Assembly: GCA_964017195.1 (NCBI GenBank)
Contig: OZ024895.1
Span: 12,454,501 to 12,518,500, forward strand
Direction: 5' to 3'
Source: Siderastrea radians
Lineage: Eukaryota > Cnidaria > Anthozoa > Scleractinia > Rhizangiidae
Length of the DNA: 64,000 nucleotides
Numbering within the stretch: position 1 is the stretch's first letter; the number at the start of each line of letters is the position of its first letter. The position numbers were made by a program, and so were the translations under genes. Below the pieces are notes generated by a model, which worked only from the letters and a program-made list of their open reading frames with translations, was not told the DNA's origin and did no database searches. Positions 1 to 12,108 of the stretch are shown here, piece after piece.

Positions 1-143
1 CAGGAAATTTTTACATTTTAAGTCCCCAGAAACGGAATTTTCTTTGATTCTGAGCACAAATTTCCAGTAGTCAGTTCCAAAAGTAATCAGATCTTTTCCA
101 TTTTATTTGTATAAACTCTGCCTTCAGTGGTTTTCTCAGAGCT

Positions 144-1491
144 CGAGACTAACTTTTCAGCTTAGTAGCCAAGTGGCTAGTGGGAGGTTTGACTTCACTA
201 GCCAAAATAAATTTTCACTAGCCAGACTTTTTTTTGCATAATCTCATACTGTGTTCAATATGTCTAATTTTTAACTGAGTTAAGTACTGTAAACATGCCT
301 CTATGTAATCTCAAGAGTGAAGAACTTGTTGACTATAATTCTTTCCAACCGTTAAAGATCCTCACACGCAGAATACAAAGTAAGATGTGCCTTCAGGGCA
401 AATTCCCAGGCGCGATGTAGTTCACGCCTCTCTTTTCTGTTTCGGTCAGATTATGACGAATAACTTGGAACAGTTAACCTTATATGAGCATGTCATTGTA
501 CGGAGAAACATTGGGAAGACAAAGGTACGGAAAAACGTTGAGAAGTCATATCAAACACGTTGGTTGGAAATGCACTACAGTAGGGAGAAATGCTGCCATT
601 GTACCAAGATACAGAGACTAACAAATATGCAACTACTAACTTTGGAGAAACGTTATCAGGCAAAACTAATTCCATACACTAAGAACGTGTGTGACATATG
701 GAAGAACGCCGAACGGACAGACTGAACTAATGCAGTGGGACAATAAATTATGAAGAAACGTAAATGAGACAACTAAAATCGCACAAATGTATGGATAAAC
801 GTACTAACGTAAAGAGAAACGCTAAGCAGTGTTGACTTATCGTACGAATGTACTAACACACTGAAAACCTTAGGAAGTGCAGAACATTGTCGTGCGAACG
901 TGCTAACGTACAAGGAAACTTTGAGAAGGCTAGACTAATAAATCGACGAACCTACCTACGTACGGAGAAACGTTGTGAAGACGTTACATAGAGAGAAATG
1001 CTGGGAAGAGAGACTATTGTACAAACGTAGCAATTAATGTAAAAAAGGTTGATAACAGAAGATTAAGGAATTGTGTGAACCTACTGACGCGTGGACAAGT
1101 ATCATACAATGTATGAACGCACTACTGAACCTTTCAAGGAAACGTATGGTGAAACGTTCTGAAGACAGCTAATTTCATTTGAACATAGAAATGACAGAGA
1201 AAACGTTGCCATCTGAGACAAGAATTAGTAGGGAAAAACGGTGAGAGGACAAAAAAAGTATCATACGAACATTATGATATCCTTCTACGGATCAAGTTTT
1301 AAAATTCTGTTCACTCAATTTGCTTTTGGGATCCAATCATCAGAAGCAATATTTAGTTTGGTTTCCATCCAGTGCTTTAGTGTTTTGAAATTTTCATTAG
1401 CCAAAATGGCTAGTGAAAGCGCACCACTTACTAGCCAAAACGGAATTTCTACTAGTCTGCAGACTAGTTGGCAACCGTAGCCTCTAGCCCT
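144..1491. repeat. Degenerate tandem repeat with diverged inverted ends
   Basis: Roughly 440-1260 is a decayed satellite: variants of GGAGAAACGTTG, GAAGACA and ACGTACTAACGTA recur every 40-60 bases. The block is flanked by diverged inverted copies of a motif around GGCTAGTG and CACTAGCC (about 165-225 and 1394-1440). This suggests a decayed transposon with an internal satellite, but no target-site duplication was found. Reading frames across it are an effect of the repeat and are not called as genes. Confidence 0.45.
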
Positions 1492-1875
1492 GAATTTCTA
1501 CATGTACATGTAATTCCCAGAGTTCAATGTAGTGAACTAATAATCATTAATTTATCTCTGTACCAACCAGATTATTTGTAAGTCAATAAATTGCAATGAG
1601 AAATAAGTTTCATTTTCATATATCTGCGCTAGTAAAGGAACAAATAATTTGTCTTTAAAAAAATATATAAATCACAAGAGTAGCCGGCACAAACGACCCA
1701 AGTAGCCGGTTAATTCTGCCGGCTGCCGGCTGTTAGGGACAACCCTGATTAAATATTATTATTATAGCAATTGAAGGGCCCGGTGGTGATGTAAACGAGT
1801 AGAAACTGGAACTAGCAAATCGCACGTGATCAGTTGTAGCAAATCGCACGTGATCAAATTGATATGTAATTTTAA
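1492..1875. other. Non-coding spacer
   Basis: No gene was found. A short cluster of GCCGGC-type palindromes lies at 1682-1730 and a doubled AAATCGCACGTGATCA motif at 1817-1857. It separates the satellite block from the foldback element that follows. Confidence 0.5.
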
Positions 1876-1982
1876 AGTGTATTTGACAGATTTTTTTTTT
1901 ATTTGCCTGATCGAATCTAAATGACATCCTGATATGAATATCAAAAATTATTTTTCGATTTCGATTTTCCTTCCCCGCGCTT

Positions 1983-2873
1983 TTGCCATTTAAAAACGTG
2001 AAGATTTACTTCTGGTCAAGTCAAAAACCGCGCAAAGGGAGACCTGGGCATAGTCACGTTGTGACGTCATACCAGGAACGGAGTCGATGCCAAAACAAGC
2101 TACGTGGGCCACATTGTGGAGATCTAATTCATTTTATTTTTCTTTATTCCACAACCGCCAAATTATGCACGAAATTATGTCAAACTGCTGATGTTACAAG
2201 TAATCTGGGCAGTGGTTTGGAGCTTTTAGAGTCCATTGAATGTGAATCGCCAACTTCTGAAGTTGAAAGTGGAACAGAACTCGAGATCGAGTTATTCAGA
2301 ACCAGAAGATCCTTTCATGGACAAGCCGCTTGCCAATGAGTATTGACTTAGAGAATACTATCAAGAGTCAAAGGAGGTAGAACGAATAATTCACACGCTA
2401 GAAAACCTATTTGATGGCACCAAAGCGCTCGAGACATAGCAAGAAATGGAATGATTTCTCATCTCCAGGTGTAAATATAAAGCGAAACAGAACTCGGGAA
2501 GGAGAAGGAAGACTATTCAGAACCAGAAGGTCCTTACGCAGACAAGCCACTTGCCGATTAAAATTGACTTAGAGAATACTATCAAGAGATAGAGGAGGCA
2601 GAACGAAGAAAACAGAATCTAGAAAACTTTTGTGATGGTACCGAAGCGCTCGAGACGTGGGAAGAGATGCCCCGATTTCTCGTCTCCTGGTGTAAATATT
2701 ATAATCGTGCTCGGCTAAATAAACGCCTGTTATGCAAGTTATACTTTCATACACTTAACACGTGTAGATGTCGTAACTGTGCCTTAAACCATCTGCAATA
2801 CGCCGTAGATTGTTTTTGCTGCAAAGAAGTTCAGAAATGTGTTGAAGCGCTGTTGTCTCACGTGAAGCCGTGA
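1983..2873 (+). pseudogene. P2X7-tail-like cysteine domain gene fragment (left arm)
   Basis: An open frame begins at 1983 (118 codons) and a second at 2667-2873 ends with a cysteine pattern CRCRNC, then DCFCCKE about 11 residues later. That spacing resembles the intracellular ballast domain of P2X7 receptors, which also occurs alone in many uncharacterised cnidarian proteins. The intervening sequence has stops and an internal tandem duplication, so this is a broken copy. It lies wholly inside the left arm of the foldback, and the right arm carries the mirror-image copy. Function cannot be inferred; the domain probably binds zinc. It is a passenger or relic of the transposon, not a working receptor. 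Confidence 0.5.
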
Positions 2874-3540
2874 ACTTGACACAACAGCAGGATGTGAACA
2901 ATGTACCCAGGATTCAGTGTTGTCTGAACAGATGGTTGCTACGATCAGATGCAGCAAAATATAAATTGTTGTTAGATTAATTCGGAGGGGAAGTGAGAAT
3001 TTCTCTGCGTTCTTGTGGACTCCTTGAAACATTCGTGTTGCATTTAATACATCTAGGCAAATTGACACTCGAAATTTCTGCACTGTTTACTTCCGATATA
3101 TTGACCAGTGTTGATTCATAACTGCGGTAAAGATTATAACATCCCTCATTTGTGCAAAACTGAACTACAGATAATTATAAAATTATGATGAAAACTTGTC
3201 TGACTACATTTTGAAAGGAATGAGCAAATTCTAATCTTCATTTAATAATCTTACTGCGGCTTATTGAAAGACCTGAAATATCAATCAAATTGGCTATTGC
3301 ACAATTTACATAGACATAAAACAACAACGTTTCAGAGACTCCACAAGAACGCAGAGAATTACTCACTTCTCTTCCGAACTAATTCCATCTATCGTATTAT
3401 ATTTTCTGCATCTGATCGTAGCGACTATCAGTTTTAGTCAGACAACACTGAACAGTGCTGGGTGGGTTGTTACATATCCTGTTGTTGTGTCAAGTTTAAT
3501 TTGCAGCTTTGCGCGAAACATACAAGGGCGCTTCGAGAAA

Positions 3541-4213
3541 TTAGACACATTTCTGAACTTCTTTGAAGCAAAGCCAATCTACGGCATTTTGCAGATGGTT
3601 TAAAGCACAGTTACCACATCTGCACGTGTAAGAGTATGAAAGTATAACCTGCATAACAGGCGTTTATTTAGCTGAGCGTGAACAAGGGTTATTTAGCCGC
3701 GCACAATTATAATATATACACCTGGAGATGAGAAATCGTGGCACTTCTTACTACGTCTCGAGCGCTTTGGTGCCATCAAATGGGTTTTCTAGCATGTGAA
3801 TTATTTGTTCTACCTCCTTTGTCTCTTGACAGTATTCTCTAAGTCAATACTCATTGGCAAGCGGCTTGTCCATGAAAGGATCTTCTGGTTCTGAATAGCT
3901 TCTTTCTCGATCTTAAGTTCTGTTCCACTTTCAACTTCAGAAGTTGGCGATCGCATTCAATGGACTCTAAAAGCTCCAAATCACTGCCCAGATTACTTGT
4001 AACATCAGCAGGTTCACATAATTTTGTGCGTAATTTGGCGGTTGTGGAATAAAGAAAAACAAAATGAATTAGATTTCCGCAATGCGGCCCACGTAGCTTG
4101 TTTTGGCATCGACTCCGTTCCTGGTATGACATCACAACGTGACTATACCCAGGTCTCCCTTTGCGCGGTTTTTGACATGACCGGAGGTAAAACTTCACGT
4201 TTTTAAACGGCAA
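3541..4213 (-). pseudogene. P2X7-tail-like gene fragment (right arm, mirror copy)
   Basis: The open frame 4213-3851 encodes 120 residues nearly matching the left-arm frame; both begin MPFKNVK and end with RSFHGQAACQ. Downstream on the - strand (about 3660-3541) are remnants of the same cysteine-rich segment, here decayed further. The matching of the two arms at protein level reflects the inverted duplication and does not show selection on two genes. Confidence 0.5.
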
Positions 4214-4321
4214 AAGCGCGGGGAAGGAACATCGAAATCGAAAAATAATTTTTGATATTCATATCAGGATGTCATTTAGATTCGATCAGGCAAATAAAAA
4301 AAATCTGTCATATACACTTAA

Positions 4322-6712
4322 GGATTTGTTTTATTGACTCCAACGGCACGATTATCTCGGAAAATCTCTGGAACTCTCAGGAACGTTTATCTCATCTGTT
4401 TTCGGAATTCGGTCTAAGCAATTCTCATCTCGTAATCTCGGATTATCTACGAATTGTCATTAAAGAGTATGGTTGTTACGACAGGTGGAAAAAGGGATTC
4501 TTGGTCGAATTCCTTTGTTTTAGTTCAGGCAGAGAACAAAAGAAATCACTCACACTTCACTTGAGCGAGTTCACTTCAACAAAACTTTTCACACAAAAGT
4601 AGTACACTAATTCTTTGAATTTGAGATCTCAGGTCAAGAAATAAATAATGCACAGCAGTATTCCTTACATGAAAACCAGCCTGTGTGCCAATGTTCAGCT
4701 GAATAGCAACAATTCCCATTTTAACCTCAAATCATCACTTACATGCTGTATGCCATTTTTCCACTGAGCCCTTCAATTGTAGTTTTACCTTTCAGATGGT
4801 GTGAATGTCATGTCTACCTACTTGAGTGCTTGAAAGATTTTTAAATCTTTCATCGGCCGTCACCATAAGGTGCCTCCGGTGTATTATTGGGCTGGGTTTT
4901 TGTTCTGGATCAATTGCCTTTGTTAGTCATCTGGTTTTGTCTCGGCCGCCAACACAGTCTTTTTAAGCTTCCGGCTTTCTCTTGGGGGTTGCCTCAAACT
5001 TCCATTGCTGGTCATGACGTCATATAATCGTGAGGTCATGTTAGGTAAACAACACATGAGCATCACAGTAACAATGTTTATATACTACTTGTGTGTCACT
5101 GTTCCATACTTATTTGCCACAGACAAACCGCTGTTAACCTTGTGGTAGCGGTTTAGGTAGCAGTACATGTCTTACATGTAACGAATGCGCAAGTGAGTTC
5201 AACTCAATGGTACCTAATACATTTGACTTTGCCTGAAGCAAAATATAAATAAATATTCCACCAGGTGATAAAGAAGGGCTTGTCACAATTTATTTCACTA
5301 GTCCTGACAGGATTTACAGATTTGTTTCAATGAATGTTTCAGCGCTTTATAACGGCAAAATTGTCATATCACAAAGAAAAGAAGCGAACTCTGCCAATTT
5401 TGCCAATTCTCGCAGCATGTCGTACAAGTTACATGTAGTTTTGTACTACCTTTTGCATTTCCAAAGCCATTTGTTCATTTTTAGAAATTAAGATCTTTTC
5501 GAAAATCGTTACGAAATTCCGAGTCAACTTGTTTGCTTTTGCAAGGGGATTCCCAAGTTAGCCCGGGATTTAAACACTACGTCATGAGATATGCCTTAAT
5601 GTGTTTGAGTGCGCGTGGAGTGACAATTTCGCTTTCCCTGATGATCTGCTCGTGTTTATCAAGCTTTATATTTTGATTTTACTGGTATGCTCACTGTTTG
5701 TATTCATGCTCTAGGCCCAACTGCAAATATTTTGTCGTCTCTGTGTAAACATTCTTAGTTGCGGCGAATTTCTCCCGACATTCAACGTTTGAGTTGAATA
5801 TTTTTTTAGCAGAATGAATGAAAATAATAAAAATAATAGGCTGAGTCATCAAAGTTTAAACATTATGTCATCCAGTAATGCAATAGTCAAAATATTCTGT
5901 CACACGGTCACACTTTTCATCCCGCTGGTTTGCATGTTGAGTGACGTAAAAATATGAAATCGTTAACCAAGGGTTGGGGTGGGTCGGAAAGGTCAGTGAA
6001 GATGCCTATTGGGCTTTCTTGTTGATTAAAGAGATGCCATTTCAATTTTTTCTTTTTGTAAATGCCTGTAAGAGTGATAAAAGTACGTTTTTTTCCTGCA
6101 GCCTCCAAGTAGAAAAACTACAGGTTGTAGGTTCAAATATAAAAAACAGTCTCGCAGTTCACCTGAAATGCCACATAATTTCTCAACTTTTTCTGCACCC
6201 TGTCAGAAGCCCTGTGTATGTTGGGCCATTTGTTTTGTGTTAGATACATGTAGATCACGGGGACTGATCAGCGTCAATCATATGAATTCTACAAAAAATC
6301 ACGTAAAATTGCATGTAGACATTATTCATGGTCAACAAACGAGAGAGGTGATGGTTGTGATGTTTCCTCAAGGACATGAATAGTATGAATTATATATATA
6401 TAAATGCTGTTCATTTGATATTCCAGTGATCGTAGGTCTGGCTTACAAATTATTCCCCAAAACTACTTTTGGTCCTTGGCTTAGAGCAAGGTAATGATCA
6501 GTGTAGGCATTGGCCTTTTTCAGGTCAAGGAGCGAGAAATTTTCTTTCACATGCACGTACATGCTTCCAACACTTATACATGTGAGCTCACGCAGCGTTT
6601 TCCTGGATATTGATAACTATTAAAAAATATTTATGACTTTTAGTGAATTAGATAAACCAAACTAGTTAATTGAGGTCATATTTGATAAACTGCTCACAAG
6701 CAAAACTGGCAC
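4322..6712. other. Non-coding stretch
   Basis: No convincing gene was found. The short open frames here (for example 4252-4602 and 5974-6243) lack recognisable domains, good splice context or coding-like composition. A short TA microsatellite is at 6391-6402. Confidence 0.5.
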
Positions 6713-8094
6713 TTAAGAGCAAATGTCGCTAAGGTTTGAGCAAAATTGGAAATGGTCAAAATAAACTTCTCTTCATTTTTTGTGTGAAGTTAGTCCTTCG
6801 GGTGGAAGTAATCATGATGGTATTTTTTTCATTTCTCGTGATAAACCGAACTTGGTATCAGGGGGGGAAGTTCATGCCCAAAAATGCATTTTTTTGGATG
6901 TTTTAATCCCCGAAAATGGACTCTTTGTTAGCTAATACTATCAAAGCACAAGAGACTGGTTGAAATTCTTTTCACATCCTAGCAACCTATCATCCTTCGA
7001 CTTTACAAATATGCTATTAGATTTTTTCTTTGTTCCCGGGGGGTCCCCTGGCCCTGCATTCTTTGTAAGGAGGTGAACTCCACTTTTGAAAAACTGAAAA
7101 TGAGACATCTTTGACTAAAACAAAATCTAACTGGTATTCACATTTTGATCAAATTTGAAGTTGTAAATAAATATTTGATCCTTTCTTAATCTTTTGATGC
7201 TTAAAAGTCCGCAGGCACTCAAGTGGTTTTTGCAGGGCATGTGATTTAAAACAGGTACCTTAGGCAAAATGACAATTTTCTACTATTTTAAGTGGCCACT
7301 TGTTAGAACTTAATGAATGCTACAGCAGTTATATACCATCATGCTGTTTCTTTATCATCTATAGATTACTATTATTTCCCTTTTGTAGGATAATATTACG
7401 CGAATTGAGAAATATTACTTTTTCAACATCACACTCACGTTGGGGACTGTTAATTTATGCAAAAACAGTACTCAGTTAACCGGTTGAGAAAACTGTAAAT
7501 ATAAACTGGATAGTCAACTAAACTAAATATATAAGCTTTATAAGAAACAATTGTTGTCTGACATACCATTTCGTAAAGTAATCAGTTCAAGAGCGGCCTT
7601 AGAGCCAACCTCAAGTCGCGCCGAATTCAGAGATCCTTCAAGGTTCCATTTCGGTCACGACGATTATTTATATCGGCAGATCAAGAGTTCAGTTCTCATC
7701 CTTGCAGCAGCCGCAAATGGTTTCGTTTACAAGGATCTTCTATCCAGTTTGCTGGAACCGCCAACAGATCAACCAAAACACTGCAAACAGCTCCCAGAGA
7801 AGCAAACATCACTCGATACTACAGCAATCCTGCTCTCGCAGCCATGTTGGATTTCGTGACATGGGTACTTCGAGTCTTTCCGGTATCCATTTTTGTCACG
7901 CTGCTCAGAAATACTGTTTAAAGTCAACGGGCTTGTTCTTTCAAATTTTTAAGGAAGTTCAAAGTATTTAACTATCACATTATTTCATAACATTCTTCTT
8001 ACTCGTACACGAGAATTAAAAGATTGAATGTTTACGATTGTTTGGTGTACCGCTGACCGGAACTTTATCTTCGGCTCTTTAACTTTGAACTAGG

Positions 8095-8522
8095 GCCTGG
8101 GGGAGGGGGGGAGCTCCCTATAGTGGGCTACACGGGGAGTCCCGGCCGGAAAGTGGTGCCTTTTTAAGCTCGCGGTATACTAAAGGGTAGGGAAAATTGC
8201 TATTTTAGTGTATGAAAGGTTGACAAAATCGGCTGCAAAGTGGAAGAAATGGTGGCTAAAAGGGTGCCAAATTTTGGCAGAAATGACAAATAAAAGCTTG
8301 CACCCCTTGAGCAACTGATCAGAATGACCGAACGTCTGAGAAAAACGTGGCATACATAGGAAATTATATAGTTTTGGCTTATCCTTGAGGTATACGAAAG
8401 AATAAGGTATATAAAAGGGGTACCATTTTGGTAAAAATGAGTATATTAAAGGGTGAGTGTTTGAACCTCCGTGCTGAGCCTCCCCGAATAAAACTTTATT
8501 GAGTACCCCTATCCCCCGGGAC
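8095..8522. repeat. Dispersed repeat with GC-rich ends
   Basis: The segment begins with a run of G followed by GAGCTCCCTATAG and ends with GAGTACCCCTATCCCCCGG, an imperfect inverted pair. Its interior repeats phrases such as GGTATACTAAAGGGTAGGG and GGTATACGAAAGAATAAGG. It lies in the loop of the 4.5-kb foldback and looks like a nested small element. Confidence 0.45.
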
Positions 8523-8614
8523 TAAGAACCCGTAGGGATTCTCTCAAGGAATGTAAATTAGTATACATATCTCCGACTTCCCCAAAATGTTAAGATGGTT
8601 CCGTAATGTTTTCA

Positions 8615-8892
8615 ATAACACTGCTTGTATGCAACACAAGGTTCTTCTGCCACTTTGAAAATTTATAACAAGAAAAGCCCCAGGGGCATTAGACCCCGCC
8701 GTTGTTCTCCCCCCCCCCCCCGGGGGTGTAAAACATGTTACGGTCACTCAAGATAAAAGCCCTTGCCTGTGTAGCGAAAGACACGACGAGTATTTGTTTG
8801 GCCGAGCAAAAACCGGAGGTCTGGGGCAAGTGACCACCCAAAAAAAAACAAACCACGGAAAAAAATGGGTATTACTAGACCCCGTCCTGACG
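8615..8892. repeat. Dispersed repeat, copies also at 35.6 and 61.6 kb
   Basis: Two parts are shared with other places in the window. The part around 8650-8750 (AGGGGCATTAGACCCC, then TTACGGTCAC) matches 35580-35660. The part at 8791-8892 (ACCGGAGGTCTGGGGCAAGT) matches 61622-61722. The first part contains a poly-C run at 8710-8721. This is an interspersed repeat of unknown class. Confidence 0.6.
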
Positions 8893-9044
8893 GCGGGGTA
8901 ACAAGGGATACTACATGTGTAGTAACTTAACCAGGCCCTACAAAACTCCTATCCTAATCTCCTTTTTAAGTGGAGTTATCTATTTATGTTGGCTATTGTA
9001 CATATACAAGCAAGCCTGGTAAGCCGACCACTTGGGAAGCATGC

Positions 9045-9287
9045 TTACTCTCGCTTATGATTTAAAATTGTGCTTTGATCAGGTAAGAATAAGGTAAGAA
9101 GACCGCAGAGAACTCCGCCATCATCGAGGTAGCTCTCCAACAAGTGGGGATTTTGTGCCCTTTTCAAGACAGGAAAAATCACGAAGAAGCCGATCCTGAA
9201 GAAGAGAATGAATAATAACATGGAGAGGACAGTGACCACCACAATAGGTACAACTTCAGAAGAGGAATCCCACTGTTTGCCTCATTG
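9045..9287 (-). pseudogene. Possible transmembrane exon fragment
   Basis: Read on the - strand from about 9287, the frame gives a polar run (QWDSSSE), then a hydrophobic stretch of about 25 residues rich in V, L, I and F, then a basic stop-transfer KR and a short tail ending at a stop at 9045. That order resembles the membrane-anchor exon of a type I receptor. An AG lies just upstream as a possible acceptor. It sits in the unique part (about 8950-9892) of the foldback loop, so it could be captured host sequence. No family was recognised and a chance frame remains possible. Confidence 0.28.
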
Positions 9288-11224
9288 TTCTCGTGCCCAG
9301 TGGATGGATGTGTGTGAAAACGTACTTCCGATCTTCCTTACTGAGGCCACGGCACTGAACATATTGAAACCGGAGATCACAAGATCCGACCTGATAGGAA
9401 ATCATTGTATGATAAAGCGAAACAGTGCTACGCACGCAGGCTGCAGGAACTGGTCTTAAAGCAAACCCATCCTTAAAAAACCCCAATGAAACCCAACCAG
9501 GCCAACCTACGTTGGCACAGGGATGGGCTCTTAAGTGTAATAAGTTAAGATCATCCTTTAACGAAAAGCAGAAAGATTTTCTAAATAGAATATTACGAAG
9601 AGGGGGAGAAGACAAACATGAAAGCAAACCCAGAAAATGTTGCAAAGGCGATGACGGGAACTCTACAAAATGGAGACAATGAGCGCGTGTTTCAACTATC
9701 TGATTTTTAACTCCCCAGCAAGTGGCCTCCTATTTTAGCAGAATGCCCAACTTACAAAAAAACAATGTCTCCATTTAATGACGAATGAAGAGAGTTGGGA
9801 GAGATTGCGTCGGACTTAAGACTAATGGATGAAAAATGACTTTGTAGAAGCCGCAGTTGAGCACGTCTCCAGCTGCTGCGATAAGCAATAAGATTCCAGT
9901 CAGCGGTACACCAAACAATCATAAACATTCAATCTTTCAATTCTCGTGTACGAGTAAGAAGAATGTTATGAAATAATGTGATAGTTAAATACTTTGAACT
10001 TGCTTAAAATTCGAAAGAACAAGCCAGTTGACTTTAAACTGTATTTCTGAGCAGCGTGACAAAAATGGATACCGGAAAGACTCGAAGTACTCATGTCACG
10101 AAATCCAACATGGCAGCGAGAGCAGAATTGGTTGAGTATCGAGTGATGTTTGCTTCTCTGGGAGCTGTTTGCAGTGTTTTGGTTGATCTGTTGGCGGTTG
10201 CAGCAAACTGGATAGAAGATCCTTGTAAACGAAACCATTTGCAGCTGCTGCAAGGATGAGAACTGAACTCTTGATCCGGCGATAATAACCGTCGTGACCG
10301 AAATGGAACCTTGAAGGATCTCTGAATGAGGTTGGCTCTAAGGCCGCTCTTGAACTGATTACTTTACGAAATGGTATGTCAGACAACAATTGTTTCTTAT
10401 AAAGCTTATTTATTTAGTTTAGTTGATTATCCAGTTTATATTTACAGTTTTCTCAACCGGTTAACTGAGTACTGTTTTTGCATAAATTAACAGTCCCCGA
10501 CGTGAGTGTGATGTTGATAAAGTAATATTTCTCAATTTGCGTAATGTTATCCTACAAAAGGGAAATAGTAGCAATCTATAGATGATAAAGAAACAGCATG
10601 ATGGTATATAACTGCTATAGCATTCATTAAGTTCTAACAAGTGGCCACTTAAAATAGTAGAAAATTGTCATATTACCTAAGGTGCCTGTTTTAAATCACA
10701 TGCCCTGCAAAAACCACTTGAGTGTCTGTGGACTTTTAAGCATCAAAAGATTAAGAAAGGATCAAATATTTATTTGCAACTTCGAATTTGATCAAAATGT
10801 GAATACCAGTTAGATTTTGTTTTAGTCAAAGATGTCTCATTTTCAGTTTTTCAAAAGTGGAGTTCACCCCCTTACAAAGAATGCAGGGCCAGGGGTCCCC
10901 CCAGGAACAAAGAAAAAATCTAATAACATTTTTGTAAAGTCGAAGGATTATAGGTTGCTATGATGTGAAAAGAATTTCAGCCAGTCTCTTGTGCTTTGAT
11001 AATATCAGGTAACAAAAAGTCCATTTTCGGGGATTAAAACATCCAAAAAAATGCATTTTTGGGCATGAACTTCCCCCCCTTATACCAAGTTCGGTTTATC
11101 ACGAGAAATGAAAAAAATACCATGATTACTTCCACCCAAAGGCTTAACTTCACACAAAAAATGAAAGGAAGTTTATTTTTACCATTTCCAATTTTGCTCA
11201 AACCTCAGCGACATTTGCTCTTAA

Positions 11225-11763
11225 TATTTTTAATTTAATTGATTGACAGTTACATGTAACTGACAAAGTATTGAAGGTCTTGTCATGAATTTGTACCAGC
11301 CTTGGACTTTGGTTGATAAAACTTTTATAATTTTTTCTTATAATGAATTTAAAATACAATGTAGTCCAGTGCTAAACTGTTTTGGTTAAGCTGCAGAATT
11401 TGAATTGTTAAACTGAGTCTCAGATTGGTCAGTGTTTATTAACTCCAGCTGATGTGTTCAAACTTGCACATTAATTGGAGTGTTTTAGAGATACATGTTA
11501 GTTCCTCTTTACTCAGGGAAACCATTTAAATAATATCAAGCGAAGAAAATCTCTGATCAGAATAGTTGAACTTTTTGTGATTGGTCACTTCTCTGCCATT
11601 CAGGATGTGAGTTGAAGCCAACAAAGTGCTTCCCATGACCCTTTTGAAGGCTTTGTGTCAAGGTTATTATATTATAATTTAATATACATACAGTACATGT
11701 GATGTAGTGCATCTTTGCTCGAATGTTTCTTATGAGGTCGTGTTATGTTATCTTTCTACATAG
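11225..11763. other. Non-coding flank upstream of first visible Ig exon
   Basis: AT-rich sequence without a supported gene. It ends in a pyrimidine-containing acceptor, CTTTCTACATAG, at 11752-11763, directly before the Ig exon. An upstream exon encoding a signal peptide would be expected for a secreted or membrane Ig protein but was not found. Confidence 0.5.
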
Positions 11764-12108
11764 AAGCTGCAGCAGTTTTCATTTCAAAGCCTTCAGAGCC
11801 AACAGATGTGCATGAATTAGAAAACATCACTCTTGTGTGGACCTATACTCTTGGTGGTGGAATTGGCTCCGCAGAGTTTTTTAATGTTACTGAATCTGGG
11901 AGTACAGTGACTATTGCACAAAAGTTTGGAAGTGGGAACACAAATGTGGCACCCAGTTTCCAAGAGCGATTCCGAGCAGACATATCAGTCTCCCAAGCAT
12001 GGCTGACAATCCTTACAGTCCAAAGATCAGATCAAGGAGTTTACAGATTTCAACTATCTGACGACAACTTTGGTAACCTCCAACATGACGTGAATGTGAT
12101 TGTAAAGT
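11764..12108 (+). CDS. Ig-superfamily gene, exon with V-set-like domain lacking both cysteines
   Basis: This 345-base exon (115 codons, phase 1 at both ends) is bounded by an AG acceptor at 11762-11763 and a GTAAGT donor at 12109. The product has V-set hallmarks: a B-strand-like ENITLVW, an RADIS motif, then SDQGVYRF before the last strand. The cysteine normally found before W and the one in the YxC motif are absent: the sequence reads LVW and YRF. Several NxT/S sites suggest extracellular glycosylation. The next two visible exons on the strand are ordinary Ig exons with matching phase, so this is probably the N-terminal domain of the same gene. Long V-set-like domains of this kind are known from coral multi-Ig proteins. 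Expected role is cell-surface or matrix recognition; the ligand is unknown. Confidence 0.8.

Larger units (their letters stand above)
1876..4317. mobile_element. Foldback DNA transposon with TTAA target site
   Basis: The left arm (1876 to about 3033) is repeated in reverse complement by the right arm (about 3328-4317), leaving a loop near 3034-3327. TTAA stands outside both ends (1872-1875 and 4318-4321), and the outer ends match: AGTGTATTTGACAG on the left, GTGTATATGACAG read inward from the right. TTAA duplication is typical of piggyBac and Kolobok elements, so a non-autonomous member of one of these is inferred. The left arm has an extra tandem duplication of about 215 bases (around 2298-2700) that the right arm lacks. 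Each arm carries the same gene fragment. Confidence 0.75.
6717..11220. mobile_element. 4.5-kb foldback transposon with TTAA target site
   Basis: The left arm (6717 to about 8064) and right arm (about 9893-11220) are inverted copies of about 1.34 kb, differing mainly by scattered substitutions and small indels. TTAA lies directly outside both ends (6713-6716 and 11221-11224), and both ends begin GAGCAAATGTCGCT when read inward. The TTAA sites point to piggyBac or Kolobok mobilisation; no transposase is visible inside. The 1.8-kb loop holds two dispersed repeats and a possible membrane-protein fragment. The mirrored open frames at 7551-7859 (+) and 10389-10096 (-) are products of the palindrome. 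Confidence 0.8.

Noticed and set aside
7551..10389. Paired frames starting MLSDIPFRK on both strands
   Set aside because: They are mirror images in the arms of a foldback element and have no recognised domain.
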